A DNA stretch of 64,000 nt, taken from positions 4,746,501 to 4,810,500 of the forward strand of contig JAWUZG010000970.1 in the NCBI GenBank assembly GCA_036785705.1. The letters are read 5' to 3'. The notes beneath the pieces are model-generated. The model was not told the origin of the DNA. It saw nothing but the letters and a program-made list of their open reading frames with translations, and did no database searches. Below, one piece after another: positions 1 to 10,760 of the stretch (its first letter is position 1; every line of letters begins with the position of its first letter). Origin of the DNA: Acanthornis magna. Its lineage: Eukaryota > Chordata > Aves > Passeriformes > Acanthizidae. Made by a program: the position numbers and the translations under genes.

Positions 1-157
1 AATACAATGAGCATTAAAAAAAAATAAATCTGAATCAATCATGCATAATCTAGGCAAAGACTTTGGTCAGTTTTATAGCAAGATAGCAATGGATTGATAA
101 ATGGTGCCTATGTACAATACATACAAAACCTACACAGCTACTTGAACTTCTACTCAC

Positions 158-220
158 CGTAAGAGGTAATGTTAAAAGCTTCACAATGCTGATCAGTATC
201 ACTTTCTTCCTCATCTTCTG
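158..220 (-). CDS. Internal exon of an unrecognised protein-coding gene (leftmost exon seen)
   Basis: On the minus strand an acceptor (TTTTTACAAG) precedes a 63-bp open exon that ends at a near-consensus donor (GTGAGTA). With the G left over from the exon at 867-1081, the first codon is Ala. The peptide is very acidic at first (EDEEESDTDQ) and then reads HCEAFNITSYG. It leaves one base for the next exon, so the gene continues beyond the left edge. I do not recognise the family. The acidic run suggests a disordered linker after a folded, probably helical part; that is inference. Confidence rests on splice sites and phase, not on homology. Confidence 0.62.
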
Positions 221-866
221 CTTGTAAAAATCATATTCAAAGTTTAAGCTTTACAAGTTCATAGTGCAATGGGTAGGGGGTATGAGAGGGAGAGGTGTAG
301 AAGCCCATAAGAAAAAAAACCAACAGAAAATGCGTGACTGTCATAGACGAGGAAATTGAAAATTTTACCACCCAATACTTTCCTTTATACCACAAAAATC
401 CATGACATAAGGGACAGTTCTTTGTTTTCTCAGCATAGCTATGGTAAAAATACAGGGGCAGAGGAATTACACCTTCATTATATCTTTTAAATTGAATCAC
501 TAATGAAATACTGTTACATTCTTAATTACATTCTCTACCTCAAAAAGCCCATAAACTACTTCAAAACTACTTTTTCTAGTTTTTTTACTCCCAGAGTGCA
601 TCTCTATTTTTAACAGACATTTTTAAAAATTAACTGAGTTGACTGAATGATTTTGTAAACTACCTCTAGAACTGTATGTTGAGACGGAGAACTGCTCTTA
701 AGTACCCCTTGTACCATTAATCTTCTTTAAATTATTTCTATGCTTTCATTGATTTAGTCCTATGTTTGGGAAGGAGAATAGATCATGAACCTACTTAAGA
801 CTACTGTGTGTCAAAGGTAAGCTATAAAATAAATTGTCAAATCTCTAAGCCTATAATCTCCTGTAC
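221..866 (-). other. Intron of the unrecognised gene
   Basis: This 646-bp stretch separates two exons that join in phase. It begins with GTACAG and ends with ACAAG on the minus strand. It is AT-rich and I see no repeat or other gene in it. Confidence 0.55.
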
Positions 867-1081
867 CTTCGAGGTCTTCCATATACACTTTTAGCCCATT
901 TGGCAGCTCAGAATCATACTCTTTCTCCATGAAAGACTTTTTACAGTCAGAAAATACTGCCATGAACCTCGATACATGTATTTCAATCATCTGATTCATA
1001 CCCAAAGAGATATTAGTTAATGTAAGTCTAGCAACAGCTGCTACAGCAGGAAGAATATGTGGGCTATTTGCACAAAGTAAT
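867..1081 (-). CDS. Internal exon of the same unrecognised gene, 215 bp, helical-looking
   Basis: This is the longest exon of the set. It opens at TTTCAAACAG on the minus strand and ends at donor GTACAG. The phase fits both neighbours: one base completes the Lys codon begun in the exon at 5421-5457, and one G is left for the exon at 158-220. Visible stretches are LLCANSPHILPAVAAVARL, NQMIEIHVSRFMAVFSDCKK and ELPNGLKVYMEDLE. Hydrophobic and polar residues alternate in a way typical of soluble helical-repeat proteins, but no named domain is recognisable. The frame stays open a little beyond the acceptor, so the exact start could differ slightly. Confidence 0.68.
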
Positions 1082-4000
1082 CTGTTTGAAACACTGAAGA
1101 GGGTCTTGACTTGTTGTTCTTGTTGTATCAATGTTCATAAAACATTACCACTAATATTTCACTCTCAGTTTTTGCTGTTTTAATCTGTGTTCCAGTTTTG
1201 GGGGTGACAGGGCCTAACTAACAAAATAATTCCATTTCCCTCAATATAGGACCTAAAACCTGTAACTATATCTGTAGATTTTCCTCTTTCTGGAAAAGAG
1301 AGTTTTGTGAAAAATGCATACTTATATATTTCTTCAGTCTAATATATGCAACTGCACAATTTTTGTGTTTTCACTGTGAAAAAATGAATTAAACAATACT
1401 AAGACATTTCATCCAGATTTACTCCTGGGAAGCTACACATTTAACAAAGATAGCAAGTTGGCCAAGTTAAGGTCTTGTGTAATGCTAAACAGACTTAATT
1501 AACCAATTTCTGCCAAAACAAATTTTGAATGCTTTCTTCTCCACCTCATTGTGGTTTATCCTTATAGACTCTGGCTGTTCTCACGGATTTAGCCAGAATT
1601 ACCATACCAACCCAAATATAAGGTGACTTCTAATATAAGTCAACTTCAGATATAAGGCCAACCTCAATTTTTCGAAGGCTACATAGAAAAATCAGCAAAG
1701 TTTATTAATAATAAATGGTTCCCTCTTGCAACTTCGCAGACGATTTTCTCCAGCCTCAGCTTCCAAAGTCCTTCCTCCTCATGGTCAGCTTGCCAGGCAT
1801 GCTGCTGGCTGTCTGCACATCTGTTAATTGAGCTCTTTATGTTTGAGGCCTGGACCAACCACACCAGTTGTGTATGTCCACAGCTGGATCTGGACTTTGG
1901 TAGACCAAACAGGTGAGGAAGATGGATAGATGGCTTACTTCGCTGCAAGCCCTCCAAGCAACATAGCAGCCTACCAACATCTACCCTTCATCAAAACCTT
2001 GAACTGAGTGGGCCTGGGCTGCTGCCTGCACTACCCCTGCCTATGTCAGGCTGGGAGATTCAGAAGGTTCATACATAAATTGACTTTTAAAGGAGCCCAG
2101 ACAGTAAACTTACAGAATTACAGAATATTCTGAGTTGAAGGGACTCACAAGTCCAACTCTTAAGTGCCTGGTCAATACAGGGATAGAACACACAACCTTG
2201 GTGGGGATAAGCACCATGCTCCAATCAGCTGAGCTAATCTCACTCAACCCATGCCTTATCAATACAGGAATAAGCTGTGTGACATTTTACCTTTAGTTTT
2301 GCCTTTCAAGCAAGCTTCATAGCAGTGTAATGGAGTACCACTAAAAGTAGTACTTCTACATTTTGCCAAGCATGTTTTTCTCCTTTTACTCCCCACCCTG
2401 CCCCCCAAGAAGTATATCTAAGCAAGCATGGTTTTATATGATTCCATGAATCTGTCACTTACACATTCAAGCTTTTAATCTTTGGGTTAAGTCTATGATA
2501 ATTCTTTCTTTAGTTACTCATTTGTTGTTTCCTTAATTTCCCTTCAGACCTATAACAGTTGTTTAAATTTTCATAAATGCCATGGTCATATCCTAGCTGA
2601 GGGATTATGGGAACAATTCTGCACTTACTACCCAGGTAATAACTACCAAGATGAACAGACATACAAAGAGTAAGGAGCTTGTAAAATTTAATCCTCCAAC
2701 TTTGGACATAACATAAAGTCAGTTCACAGACAGGCATATATTTACCAAAACATATAAAAACCTCATTGTACAACACTATTTACCTCCTTACTACCAGTGC
2801 CAACTAAACTGTGAAGATAAATTCAAGACATTGGATATGATCCTCCACATTCTCAGAATTCACTGGACATCTGTCAGATATTCTGGTTATTGTGCCCAGC
2901 TTCTTTAGGATAATTGGCGGAAAATAGTAAAGTGTATAGTAATTATTTTCCAAAGTAAACCTAATATCACTTCTTGTGAACAGAATTTGCTGGGAAATGC
3001 ACAATCAGAAGTGAGAAAACTTCACCTGTGGAATATAAAAATCAGCTGATCTCTGAGTGAAATCTGTGATTCAGAGGAAGCTATTAATTTTTTAGATAAT
3101 GCTATTTGCATATAAGGGGGAAACTTTCCACAAAGAAAGGACAAAGACTGCTTGTTCATGACCTTCCATAAAGATTCTGATCATGCCAAAGTCATTTCCC
3201 TTTACAGACAGGTGGGCTGATGCCTGGCAAACAGCAGGGAGGGGAGGAAACATTTTAGTTGTGGTATATGAACAATGTCAGTGATTTCTCAGATAATATC
3301 TCAGAAATTTAATGATTACAGTGTGGCCCGGAAATGAGCTGTAATGAACAGCATTAAATCATTTCATCTTTAAATGCAGCAAGAACAAAACCTAATAATT
3401 ATCCACAGCAGCCTAAACTGAGAAAACCACAAATAGATTTGCCTTTTGAAAGTCAGGAAAAAGTCTAAGAGAAGTTGTAGCCAAAGGTTAAAACAGTTAA
3501 CTTAGGTTTCTGAATGTCAGACTCCTGCTTTCTAAGCTCAGAGGTTTCTGATTCAAGTAGATGGCAGAAAAGCCAGCATGCTTTTATCAGACGTGTTTAT
3601 AGAAGCAATAACAAAACAGGATTTTGTTAAATGTACATATTATGCCAGATCAAACTATAAATTGAAACATCTGTGTCCAAGTTAATCTCAGATTTAGCAA
3701 GGAGATTATTTGAATTGTGTGTTTCCCTTTGTGACCTTTTTAGGCGCGGCTTTATTTGAAAGGGGGAAGGGATAATTTTCTTAACTTTTTATTCCTAAGC
3801 AACAATGCCAATAGTCCAATATAACAGCAATATCTTTTAATATGACCCAGCTGAATAGCAAAAATCCTTTAGTAATTTCCCAGTATTGTTATACAGGGAG
3901 CTCTAAAAAATAAACTATAGTCATATAAATAGAGGCATGTAGTTTAAAGCATGCTACAAGCCATTCATGACATAAGTATTCAATTAAAACTGCTTTTATG

Positions 4001-5420
4001 AGCAATAATCACATTCGGGAAAGGCAAACATGAACAGTTTGCGGATATAGCCATAATGCCTGCAAAATTAACTTTTTAAAAAGCAGGTAAACAAAGTTCA
4101 GTCTCTCTGCTACTTAAATAAAAGATTTTTAAATTCTTTTGCTCCTGCCTCCAGGACTCAAGGAACAGGAAGGAGAATTAATGTCTTTGTGCATTAATAT
4201 TATCAAAAAACAATCTCAGTTTAACTGAAACTATGATTACAATAAAGAGGTTTCAGCTACGGAAGTAATATAACAGAACAGCTGTAGTTTCCAACAGTAT
4301 AAAGCTGGCTCACTGGCAAGAGCATAGCACTTTAAAGAAAGAAGATTGAAACTTTTAGCTTTATAGGTCACTTCACATTTTCTCTTGAGTCCCGTGTAAT
4401 TTAGGGTAAAATTTTGGAGTATCTACCTCTCCTCTCAAAGTACATGTCGGTTAAGACCCACTCTTTAACCCATAGAAGCCACTTTTATTACACTGACACA
4501 AGATTTACAAAATAGCTTACAAAGTTTGCACGGAACAAACATTTCTTCCCCCATTCTCCTGACTCTCCCCTTTAACCTCTTTATTTTGAATGCTATTTCA
4601 TTCTCAGCTCCTAACCCACTGCCTATCATGCAAACTCTGATTACCTATTGTAATTTTTAAAAAATAGAATGAAGGCTGAAAAGGGCTTATGTAAAATAGA
4701 GATGATGATCAATATTTTATGAGGTTAACTGGGAGGAATGATACAGGGAATTTCAGAAAAAACTTTTCTGGACCACAGTATGAACTAATTTTACAATATC
4801 TACAAAATATGTACAGAATACAACATAAACCAGAAGCAAGTCCTCTGAAATCCAGTTGCTTAAGATGACTATGAAGGGCCAATCACTTGCCTGTTAAAAG
4901 GCATTCTCTAGTTTTTAATATCATACATAGCATGAGCTATGGTATCACACCTGCCAGCAAAGCTACACTTGGTACTGCTGTGCCATTAAATAAAGCTACT
5001 TGAGGCCGTTGTTAGGTCTGCATCCATTGATGTTGAATAGAATGTTGACTAGATTTTATTTTATTCCTAAATTTATTTCATAAATTCATCACTGTTCAGA
5101 GGGCAACAGATATAGAAACATACTTTAAGGCACAAAAAAGCATAAACAGACCAACAATCCAGTCAATGGATCTTTAACATAGACTTGAATGAAGTGGGAC
5201 ACCATAATACCCCATCTGCATCCACTGAGGTTGACTTGTATATCTGTACATAGATTTATTACAACTATGCAAAGGAATGCTTTGCTTATCACACCTGAGG
5301 TAATGGAGCATTATAATCTCTGACAGATGACTTGTTAGATTCCCAGATTTTGGAGGAAATTTTTTAATTTCCAAGTGCTTGGAAAATGTACTGGGAAAGA
5401 GTGTGGGGGAGCTTACATAC
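1082..5420 (-). other. Intron of the unrecognised gene, containing one SINE
   Basis: This stretch lies between the exons at 867-1081 and 5421-5457. It holds the SINE at 2110-2239. Around 1615-1665 there is a short run of diverged copies of an ATATAAG-containing motif, and next to it a 92-codon open frame (1679-1957, minus strand) that may be an old transposon fragment. The rest is AT-rich with no recognisable gene. Confidence 0.5.
2110..2239 (-). mobile_element. SINE of the passerine TguSINE1 type (tRNA-Ile head, CR1 tail)
   Basis: Read on the minus strand, the element starts with a tRNA-like head: TTAGCTCAGCTGATTGGAG (A-box region), GCATGGTGCT, then AAGGTTGTGTGTTCTATCCC (degenerate B box). 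It continues into a tail reading GAGTTGGACTTGTGAGTCCC and TTCAACTCAGAATATTCTGT, which is the avian CR1 3' end. A tRNA-Ile head plus a CR1 tail is the layout of TguSINE1, a SINE family known from songbirds and mobilised by CR1. It is diverged by several substitutions and so is an old copy. It is the best taxonomic clue in the window. Confidence 0.75.
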
Positions 5421-5457
5421 TTCTTGCTGAAGTTTCTCATATCAATGATGTTTTCCA
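5421..5457 (-). CDS. Short 37-bp exon of the unrecognised gene
   Basis: A strong acceptor (AAATTTTTCTAG) and a strong donor (GTATGTAAG) bracket 37 bp on the minus strand. Only one of the three frames is open. It reads ENIIDMRNFSK with two bases at each end, and these complete Val with the exon at 5571-5689 and Lys with the exon at 867-1081. A two-sided phase match for so short an exon is the main support. The peptide VENIIDMRNFSKKLL across the junctions looks amphipathic and helical. Family unknown. Confidence 0.68.
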
Positions 5458-5570
5458 CTAGAAAAATTTAAAAATTATCAAAAATACAGTTTTCATTGAC
5501 AAAAATTATTTCAATCAAAACTGAAACAAAACTTAAAAGCAGACTCTATCCAAATTAGATTCAACTTCAC
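5458..5570 (-). other. Short 113-bp intron of the unrecognised gene
   Basis: It runs from GTGAAG to TTTTTCTAG on the minus strand between two phase-matched exons and contains only AT-rich sequence. Confidence 0.6.
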
Positions 5571-5689
5571 CTTTTTTAGATGACAGCCTGAAGTTTATTT
5601 GTTTCAGTTCCTGTACCTCAAAGCCATTTACAAAGTCAATGATTGCCTTGGTATTACATATGTCAAGTGATGCTCCATATCCATAAATA
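5571..5689 (-). CDS. 119-bp exon of the unrecognised gene
   Basis: On the minus strand the exon follows TATTTTCCAAG and ends before donor GTGAAG. The single fitting open frame contains IYGYGASLDICNTKAIIDFV and NGFEVQELKQINFRLSSKK. One leading base completes a Ser codon with the exon at 20910-21093, and one trailing G completes Val with the 37-bp exon. The intron to the latter is only 113 bp, a plausible short vertebrate intron. No catalytic motif is recognisable. Confidence 0.68.
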
Positions 5690-6054
5690 CTTGGAAAATA
5701 CTACTTTTTTTAGGAAAAGTTTTGCTATTGCTTAGCTTCACCTTCCTGTTTTGTGTTGAAGAAAGTATCACCTTTTTCTCACAGGAACATGGTGGGGGGG
5801 AAATTCTGATCATCCACATTTTCCGTACAAATCCATCACTGAAAATTATCCATTCAGAATCCTATACTAGCACTGAACTAAAAAGATTCTGGCAATAGCC
5901 ACTAGGGCAATGGAAATTCAGGGTAAACAAACAGCTCCATGATCCACTCCCAGTTTGCAAAGAGACTTCTTTCACAACAGTTAATTATTGTGTAGCCTAA
6001 CATGTCTATTTGGCATCCCCTTTCACCCCTCCTGGGAAATGAACATGCTTGAAT

Positions 6055-6790
6055 ACCTCTCAGAAGTGCCTGTATACTAGTGCACATAGTATGGGAAACA
6101 AACAGGAAGATTTGGAGATCTGCGTGCAGTCACAGGGCTTTATCTCATCGCATTTACATGGTGGGACAGATTGCAAGGTTGTAATGTTGTCATGAAAGCT
6201 AAATGCTTTTAGGAAAGACAGGACAGGAGGACGTGGGGGTGGAGCTGTCCTTTGCATAAAGGAACTCCTGGAATGCATGGAGCTTCATCTTAGGGAACAT
6301 GATGAACTACTCAAGAGTTTCTGGATTAGCGTAAAAGGCAGATGAATGAGGGTGACACAGTGGGTATTTGCTAGAAGCCGCCTGATCAGGAAGAAGTGGT
6401 TGAGGCTTTTTATAGACAAATGGAAGCAGCCTCACCAACACTGGCCCTGGTTCTCATGGTGGACTTTAACCACCCTGATATCTGCTGTAGAAGCAACACA
6501 GGAAGCACAAAAACTCCTGGAGGTGCCTGGAAAGCACTCACAATAACTTTCTGATATAGGTGGTAGACAAGGAATGATGCGCTGCTTAAACAAAAAAGGA
6601 GGGCCTGGTTGGAGGTGTGAAGCGAGGGGGCAGCCTTGGCTGCAGTGACCATGAGGTCATGGAGTCTAGCATCATGCAAGGAGGAAGCAGGGTAATGAGT
6701 ACAATCACAACTGCAGACTACAGGAGAACTAACTTTGGCCTCTTTGGGGACCTTCTTAGAAGAATCCAATGGCACTTGTTATGTAAATCT
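6055..6790 (+). mobile_element. CR1 LINE fragment, endonuclease part of ORF2
   Basis: The plus strand carries a decayed copy of the start of CR1 ORF2, the apurinic-like endonuclease. Readable landmarks in shifting frames are SMGNKQ-like at about 6090, an I-A-I-T-E-T-W-W-D-like stretch near 6150, GAVLCIKEQLECMEL-like at 6240-6285, the region from CRPPDQED-like to DFNHPDI (near 6465-6480), and GLGCSDHE-like near 6640-6655. Frameshifts and stops are frequent and the reverse transcriptase part is missing, so it is inactive. It sits about 650 bp before the endogenous retrovirus. Confidence 0.8.
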
Positions 6791-7433
6791 TGCTGAAAAA
6801 CTCCACTGGCATTTAGAGAATCAGAACCATCTCCAACCAACTGGATGTTGAGACACCTCCACAACTTGGGATCACACCTATAAGCCTAAAGCAGAATCTA
6901 AATGAGATTTTGAAAATTTTTTTTTTTGCCATTTTTCTCATCTTGGATCTGTAACACAAAAGCCATGGGTTTCCATTGCTTTAGATTGTCCCAAGATCTA
7001 CACCAAGATCGACAAATTTCTTGCATGAAGCAGCATTCAGTATTATTTGACCTTGATTAAAAGGGTCAGAAGACACTAAGAATTAGCTTTACAACCTGAA
7101 GTTTTCAAGAGTATCAATTGACGGAATCTACTCACCCTGCAGAACTCAACACTACACCACGTTCTAATACATGTGAAACAAAATTCTTTGACCTTACTGT
7201 CCTGAGATACAGCTAAAGTAAGATAAACACATCCAAAAATCCAAAATATGAAATTGTACATTATTCTTAAGGCACCAATCCCTTCCTGAACAGAAGATAA
7301 AGGATGAAAAACTTGTGACAGATGTTAATCACTTTGTTTAACATTGAACTAGAAGGTTCTCATTAAGAAAAAACAAGGTAGAAAATTTTGCATACGATAA
7401 TAAAAAAATAAAATCTTGCGAGGATAGGATAGA

Positions 7434-7438
7434 GTCCA
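7434..7438. repeat. Target-site duplication, left copy
   Basis: The bases GTCCA directly precede the TG that opens the 5' LTR and recur directly after the CA that closes the 3' LTR (14319-14323). If the terminal A of the LTR is counted as target, the duplication is six bases (AGTCCA). It shows that both ends come from one integration event. Confidence 0.85.
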
Positions 7439-8278
7439 TGTCCTGGGGTGACATTAGGAAGCTACATTATTCCTTACCTGCCTGCTTAATGCCCACAGCT
7501 ACTGTGCCTTTAAGATGGAGCCAGGGGGCGGGACCGGAGCTGGGGTTGGTTCAACAGCAGACCGAACCATTGGTTCAGCCAAACCCACACCTAGGGGTCA
7601 GTTAAATGGCGACCGAATGGTCAGTTCAACTGAGGCCGCACCTGGCAGCTCAGTCCAATGGCTGACAGACCCAGGGGCAGGGCCGGAGCCAAGGCTGGTT
7701 CAACCGAACCGGCACCTGCAGGTGTAGGTTAAACGGCTTGGCCCAATGGCCCGGGGAGAGACAGGGAGATGGAGAGAGAGGCAGCGGGGTCGACGGCTTT
7801 CAGAGAGACTGTGGCACTGCTCTCTACACTGCTTTTCCCTGCTAGCTTAGGAAAAAGGTTTTGTTTGTTTGTTCTTTTCCTCTCCCTCGCCCCACTATCT
7901 TCCTTCCCTCCTCTCCAGCCCAGGGAGCCTGCGGGGTGGCCCTGGTGTGGTCTGAATTCCGCAGGCTAGGCCATGCCTGTGAGTGAAAGGAGCGGAGTCA
8001 CCCGAGTCGAGCAGCTTCGCCAGCTGTGTTGACGGCTCCTGTGGGTGCCCTTTTTCCTTTATTTCCCCCCTTCTTTGTTTTTTCCCAGTTTCATTTCTTG
8101 TTAATAAATAGTTCAGGCTTTTTCCTCTGTTAATAAATAGTTCAAGTTTTTTTCACTTTCACTGGCTGTGGTTAATTTGTTTCATTGGCAGAGGGAAGAG
8201 GGGAAGCCCTTTTTTCTGAGGAGGAGGAGCTCATCCCAGAGCACTTCCTCCTGACATTTTGTCTTCAAAACCGAGGCA
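7439..8278 (+). repeat. 5' long terminal repeat, 840 bp
   Basis: It begins TGTCCTGGGGTGACATTAGG, ends CGAGGCA and matches 13479-14318 over its whole length. The first half is GC-richer than the host and carries several copies of TTGGTTCA / GACCGAAC-like motifs and CCAAT boxes (AGTCCAATGG near 7652, GCCCAATGG near 7742). The second half has two AATAAA hexamers. I see no clear TATA box, so the transcription start and the U3/R border are not fixed. An open frame across 7515-7727 is a by-product of the repeat sequence, not a gene. Confidence 0.93.
8103..8137 (+). promoter_or_regulatory. Tandem polyadenylation signals in the 5' LTR
   Basis: Two AATAAA hexamers (8103-8108 and 8132-8137) lie in a roughly 29-bp near-repeat of the form TTAATAAATAGTTCA followed by a T-rich run. 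In the 3' LTR the equivalent pair would direct 3' end formation of viral RNA, and T-rich sequence downstream fits that role. Confidence 0.65.
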
Positions 8279-8285
8279 AAGTATT

Positions 8286-8303
8286 TGGCGCCCAACTTAA
8301 GGG
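8286..8303 (+). other. Primer-binding site, lysine-tRNA-like
   Basis: Seven bases after the 5' LTR comes TGGCGCCCAACTTAAGGGG. The first 11 bases, TGGCGCCCAAC, are the complement of the 3' end of tRNA-Lys(1,2)-type primers, as known in several beta-like retroviruses and lentiviruses. The last part is diverged. The seven-base gap to the LTR end is larger than usual, so the LTR end or an insertion there deserves checking. Confidence 0.7.
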
Positions 8304-8529
8304 GCAGGTGAAAGTGAAGGGAAAAAAAAAAAAAAAGGAAAAAGCCCACTCTGTATTGAGGAACAGCAGTAGGAAGTCACCATGCTGTTAGAGTCAATAA
8401 TTTTTTACTGGAACCCTGCCTTAGGTATATGCCCATAGCTATGGGCAATCAGGTCCCTGGCTTATATTTTCATAAGTCAGGAATAAGAATCAGGACCACC
8501 ATTTTAATATGCCTGGTGTAACTGATTTA

Positions 8530-10154
8530 TCAGAGTTTGATGGAAGTAATGGAAATGATTGAGAATGTGTATGCTATGTCAGTTTCCCACTCTGGCCTTG
8601 GTAGCTTCCTGTTGGGACGTATTAGCAATTACACCCAGTTTATTAGGAGAGAAGCAGGGGATGATAATTTCCAGTCCTTCATCTCCTTCTTCTCCTTCCG
8701 TTTTGGCACATCACCTTTTCAAAATGTTCAGTTTCACCTGGATGTAAAAGATACCAACTTTCTTGTTATGTTGTCTAGCAGGGTTCCTCTATGTAGTCTC
8801 CAGCTTGTCCAAAATAAGGGCTGAGATTTCCAGAGGGGTTGCCCAGATACCTTACCCAGTTGTGGAAAATTCTAAGTGGTGTGGGGTATGGGAGGACATA
8901 GGCAATTTTTGAAGCAGTTTTTGAAGAAATTCTTGGACCCAGTAGCTTGGAATTTCCCCAAATTCAGAATCCAGCTGAGGTGGGTAAGTATCTGAAGGAA
9001 AATTGCACTAACAACACTGATGAAAAGAAGAGGCTCATTGCAATGTGCTGGGTCCTGGCTAATGCATGCCATACGCTGCTAGATACTGTAGGGTAGGAGA
9101 ACAAGTCAGCAGACACCCCAATCACTTCACCTAAGAGAGGTGGGGAGCCTAAACCAATAACAATTGCCCCTGTCCAGAAAAGGAAGCATAAGACCAAATC
9201 CATTTGCCCAGTGGATGATGAGGGGCAGCCAGGACCCTCACAGTCAGCACAGGAATCTGAGCTGGAAATCACTACTGAGTCCCTGTCCATAGAAAGCCTT
9301 TGTACCCTGAGGAAAGATTACACCTGAAGGCTTGATGAAACTATACTAAGTTGGATGGTATGAATCTGGGACACTGCAGGCAATGGTACGATTCTGGATG
9401 GCACTGAAGTGAGGCATTTGGGATCCCTGTCACGTGATTCAAGTGTTGATCAAGGGATGACAAGGGGGCCCGAAGCGCTCAGCCTCTGGACATGACTCTT
9501 AAGAAGTGTGAAGGAAAGATACCTGTGCCAAGATCTCCAGCTGCAGCTAAATCCCTGGAAGACCATGGAACAAGGGATTCAGTGCCTGAAAGAACTGCCA
9601 GTAATAGAGATAATATTCTCAGATGACCAAACAATCAGGAGCCCTGACATGGTAAAATATACACCAGTAATGTGGCTGAAACTTGCACCCCTGCTTTAGC
9701 AATGATGACATGGAATTGCGGGGAAGAGACAGTGAGCACCATGGTGAGGAGGCTCCGGTTGTACGCAGACACTGTGCACAGTCCAACACACACAAGAATC
9801 GTAGCTGTGGAAAGGAGTCTCTCAGAAACCATACAGAAGATGGAAGATAGGATGGAGAAGACTCACCAGAAACTCAGGAAGGAGTTGAAGGAGAGCCTTC
9901 TTCAAGTCACATCAGTACAGACCAGAGGCCCTGTTACTAGAAGCAGATGTCCCGCAGCTTGGAAGAGAGGATACACCCCAAGAGCTGAACTATGGTTCTT
10001 TCTGTGTGACCATGGGGAAGACATGAGGAGGTGGGATGGAAAACCAACTTCTGTCCTTGCAGCACAGGTGCGTGAATTGAAGGATGGTAATGCTCAGAAA
10101 GGGAGTTCCACCAGAAGGGAAGTAGCTCGAGTTTCAAATAACAACCAGAATTAG
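8530..10154 (+). pseudogene. gag: gag remnant of the endogenous retrovirus
   Basis: This segment lies between the primer site and protease, where gag is expected. The frame changes several times. About 8905-9090 gives a recognisable capsid-like stretch containing FEEILGPSSLEF and KKRLIAMCWVLANACHTLLD. The best open part is 9672-10154 (160 codons), with a charged, helical RSLSETIQKMEDRMEKTHQK segment (coiled-coil-like) and AELWFFLCDHGEDMRRWDGK near the end. I see no CCHC zinc knuckle. Many stops between 8800 and 9670 make it non-functional. The start is not defined. Confidence 0.6.
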
Positions 10155-10206
10155 AGGAGCCATGCCTCTAGCCAGGTAGAGGCCAGGGAAAATTGCGTCT
10201 TTTGGA

Positions 10207-10760
10207 CAGTATGAATCCGATGGCCTGGCGCATCAGAACCACAAAAATATGAAGCATTGGTTGATATTGGCGCACAGTGCACCTTGATCCCACATCAAGA
10301 CACATGGGGGCAGAACCAGTTTCTATTTCTGGCATGACGGGGGGATCGCAGCAGTTGACCCTGCTGGAAGCCGAGGTGAGCCTAACTGGAAAAGAGTGGA
10401 AGAAACATCTTATTGTGAATGGTCCACAAGCCCCATGTATTCTTGATATAGACTTCCTCCAGAGCAGGTATTTGAAAGACCCGAAAGGACTCAGGTGGGT
10501 CTTTGGAATAGCTGCTGTGGAGGCAGAGGGCATTAGGCAATTGAACACCTTGGCTGGACTGCCTGAAAATCCTTCTGCAGTTGGGCTTCTGAAGGGAGAA
10601 GAGCAGCAAGTGCCGATTGCCACCTCGACAGTGCACCATAGGCAGTACCGAACAAATCGAGATGCTGTGATTCCCATCCACCAGCTGATTCGTGAGCTGG
10701 AGAGTCAAGGGGTGGTCCCTTCAACAGCCCTATCTGGCCTCTGTGCAAGTCTGAAGGGGA
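10207..10760 (+). pseudogene. pro: Retroviral aspartic protease remnant leading into pol
   Basis: At 10251-10292 the frame reads EALVDIGAQCTLIP, the flap-side active-site segment of a retroviral aspartic protease. The usual D-T/S-G-A triad region has Ile in place of Thr or Ser (GAT ATT GGC, 10263-10271), which would be expected to damage activity. A frame change follows in a G-rich run near 10308-10313. The open frame then continues (10277-10771) with GMTGGSQQLTLLEAEV and ILDIDFLQ, typical of the rest of the protease, and NRDAVIPIHQLIRELESQGV, the linker into reverse transcriptase. A second frame change occurs near 10755. Confidence 0.8.

Noticed and set aside
7515..7969. Open frames inside the 5' LTR (and the same at 13555-14009)
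   Set aside because: They repeat in both LTRs, have low-complexity Gly/Pro/Ala-rich content from GC-rich repeat sequence, and no retroviral protein is expected there.
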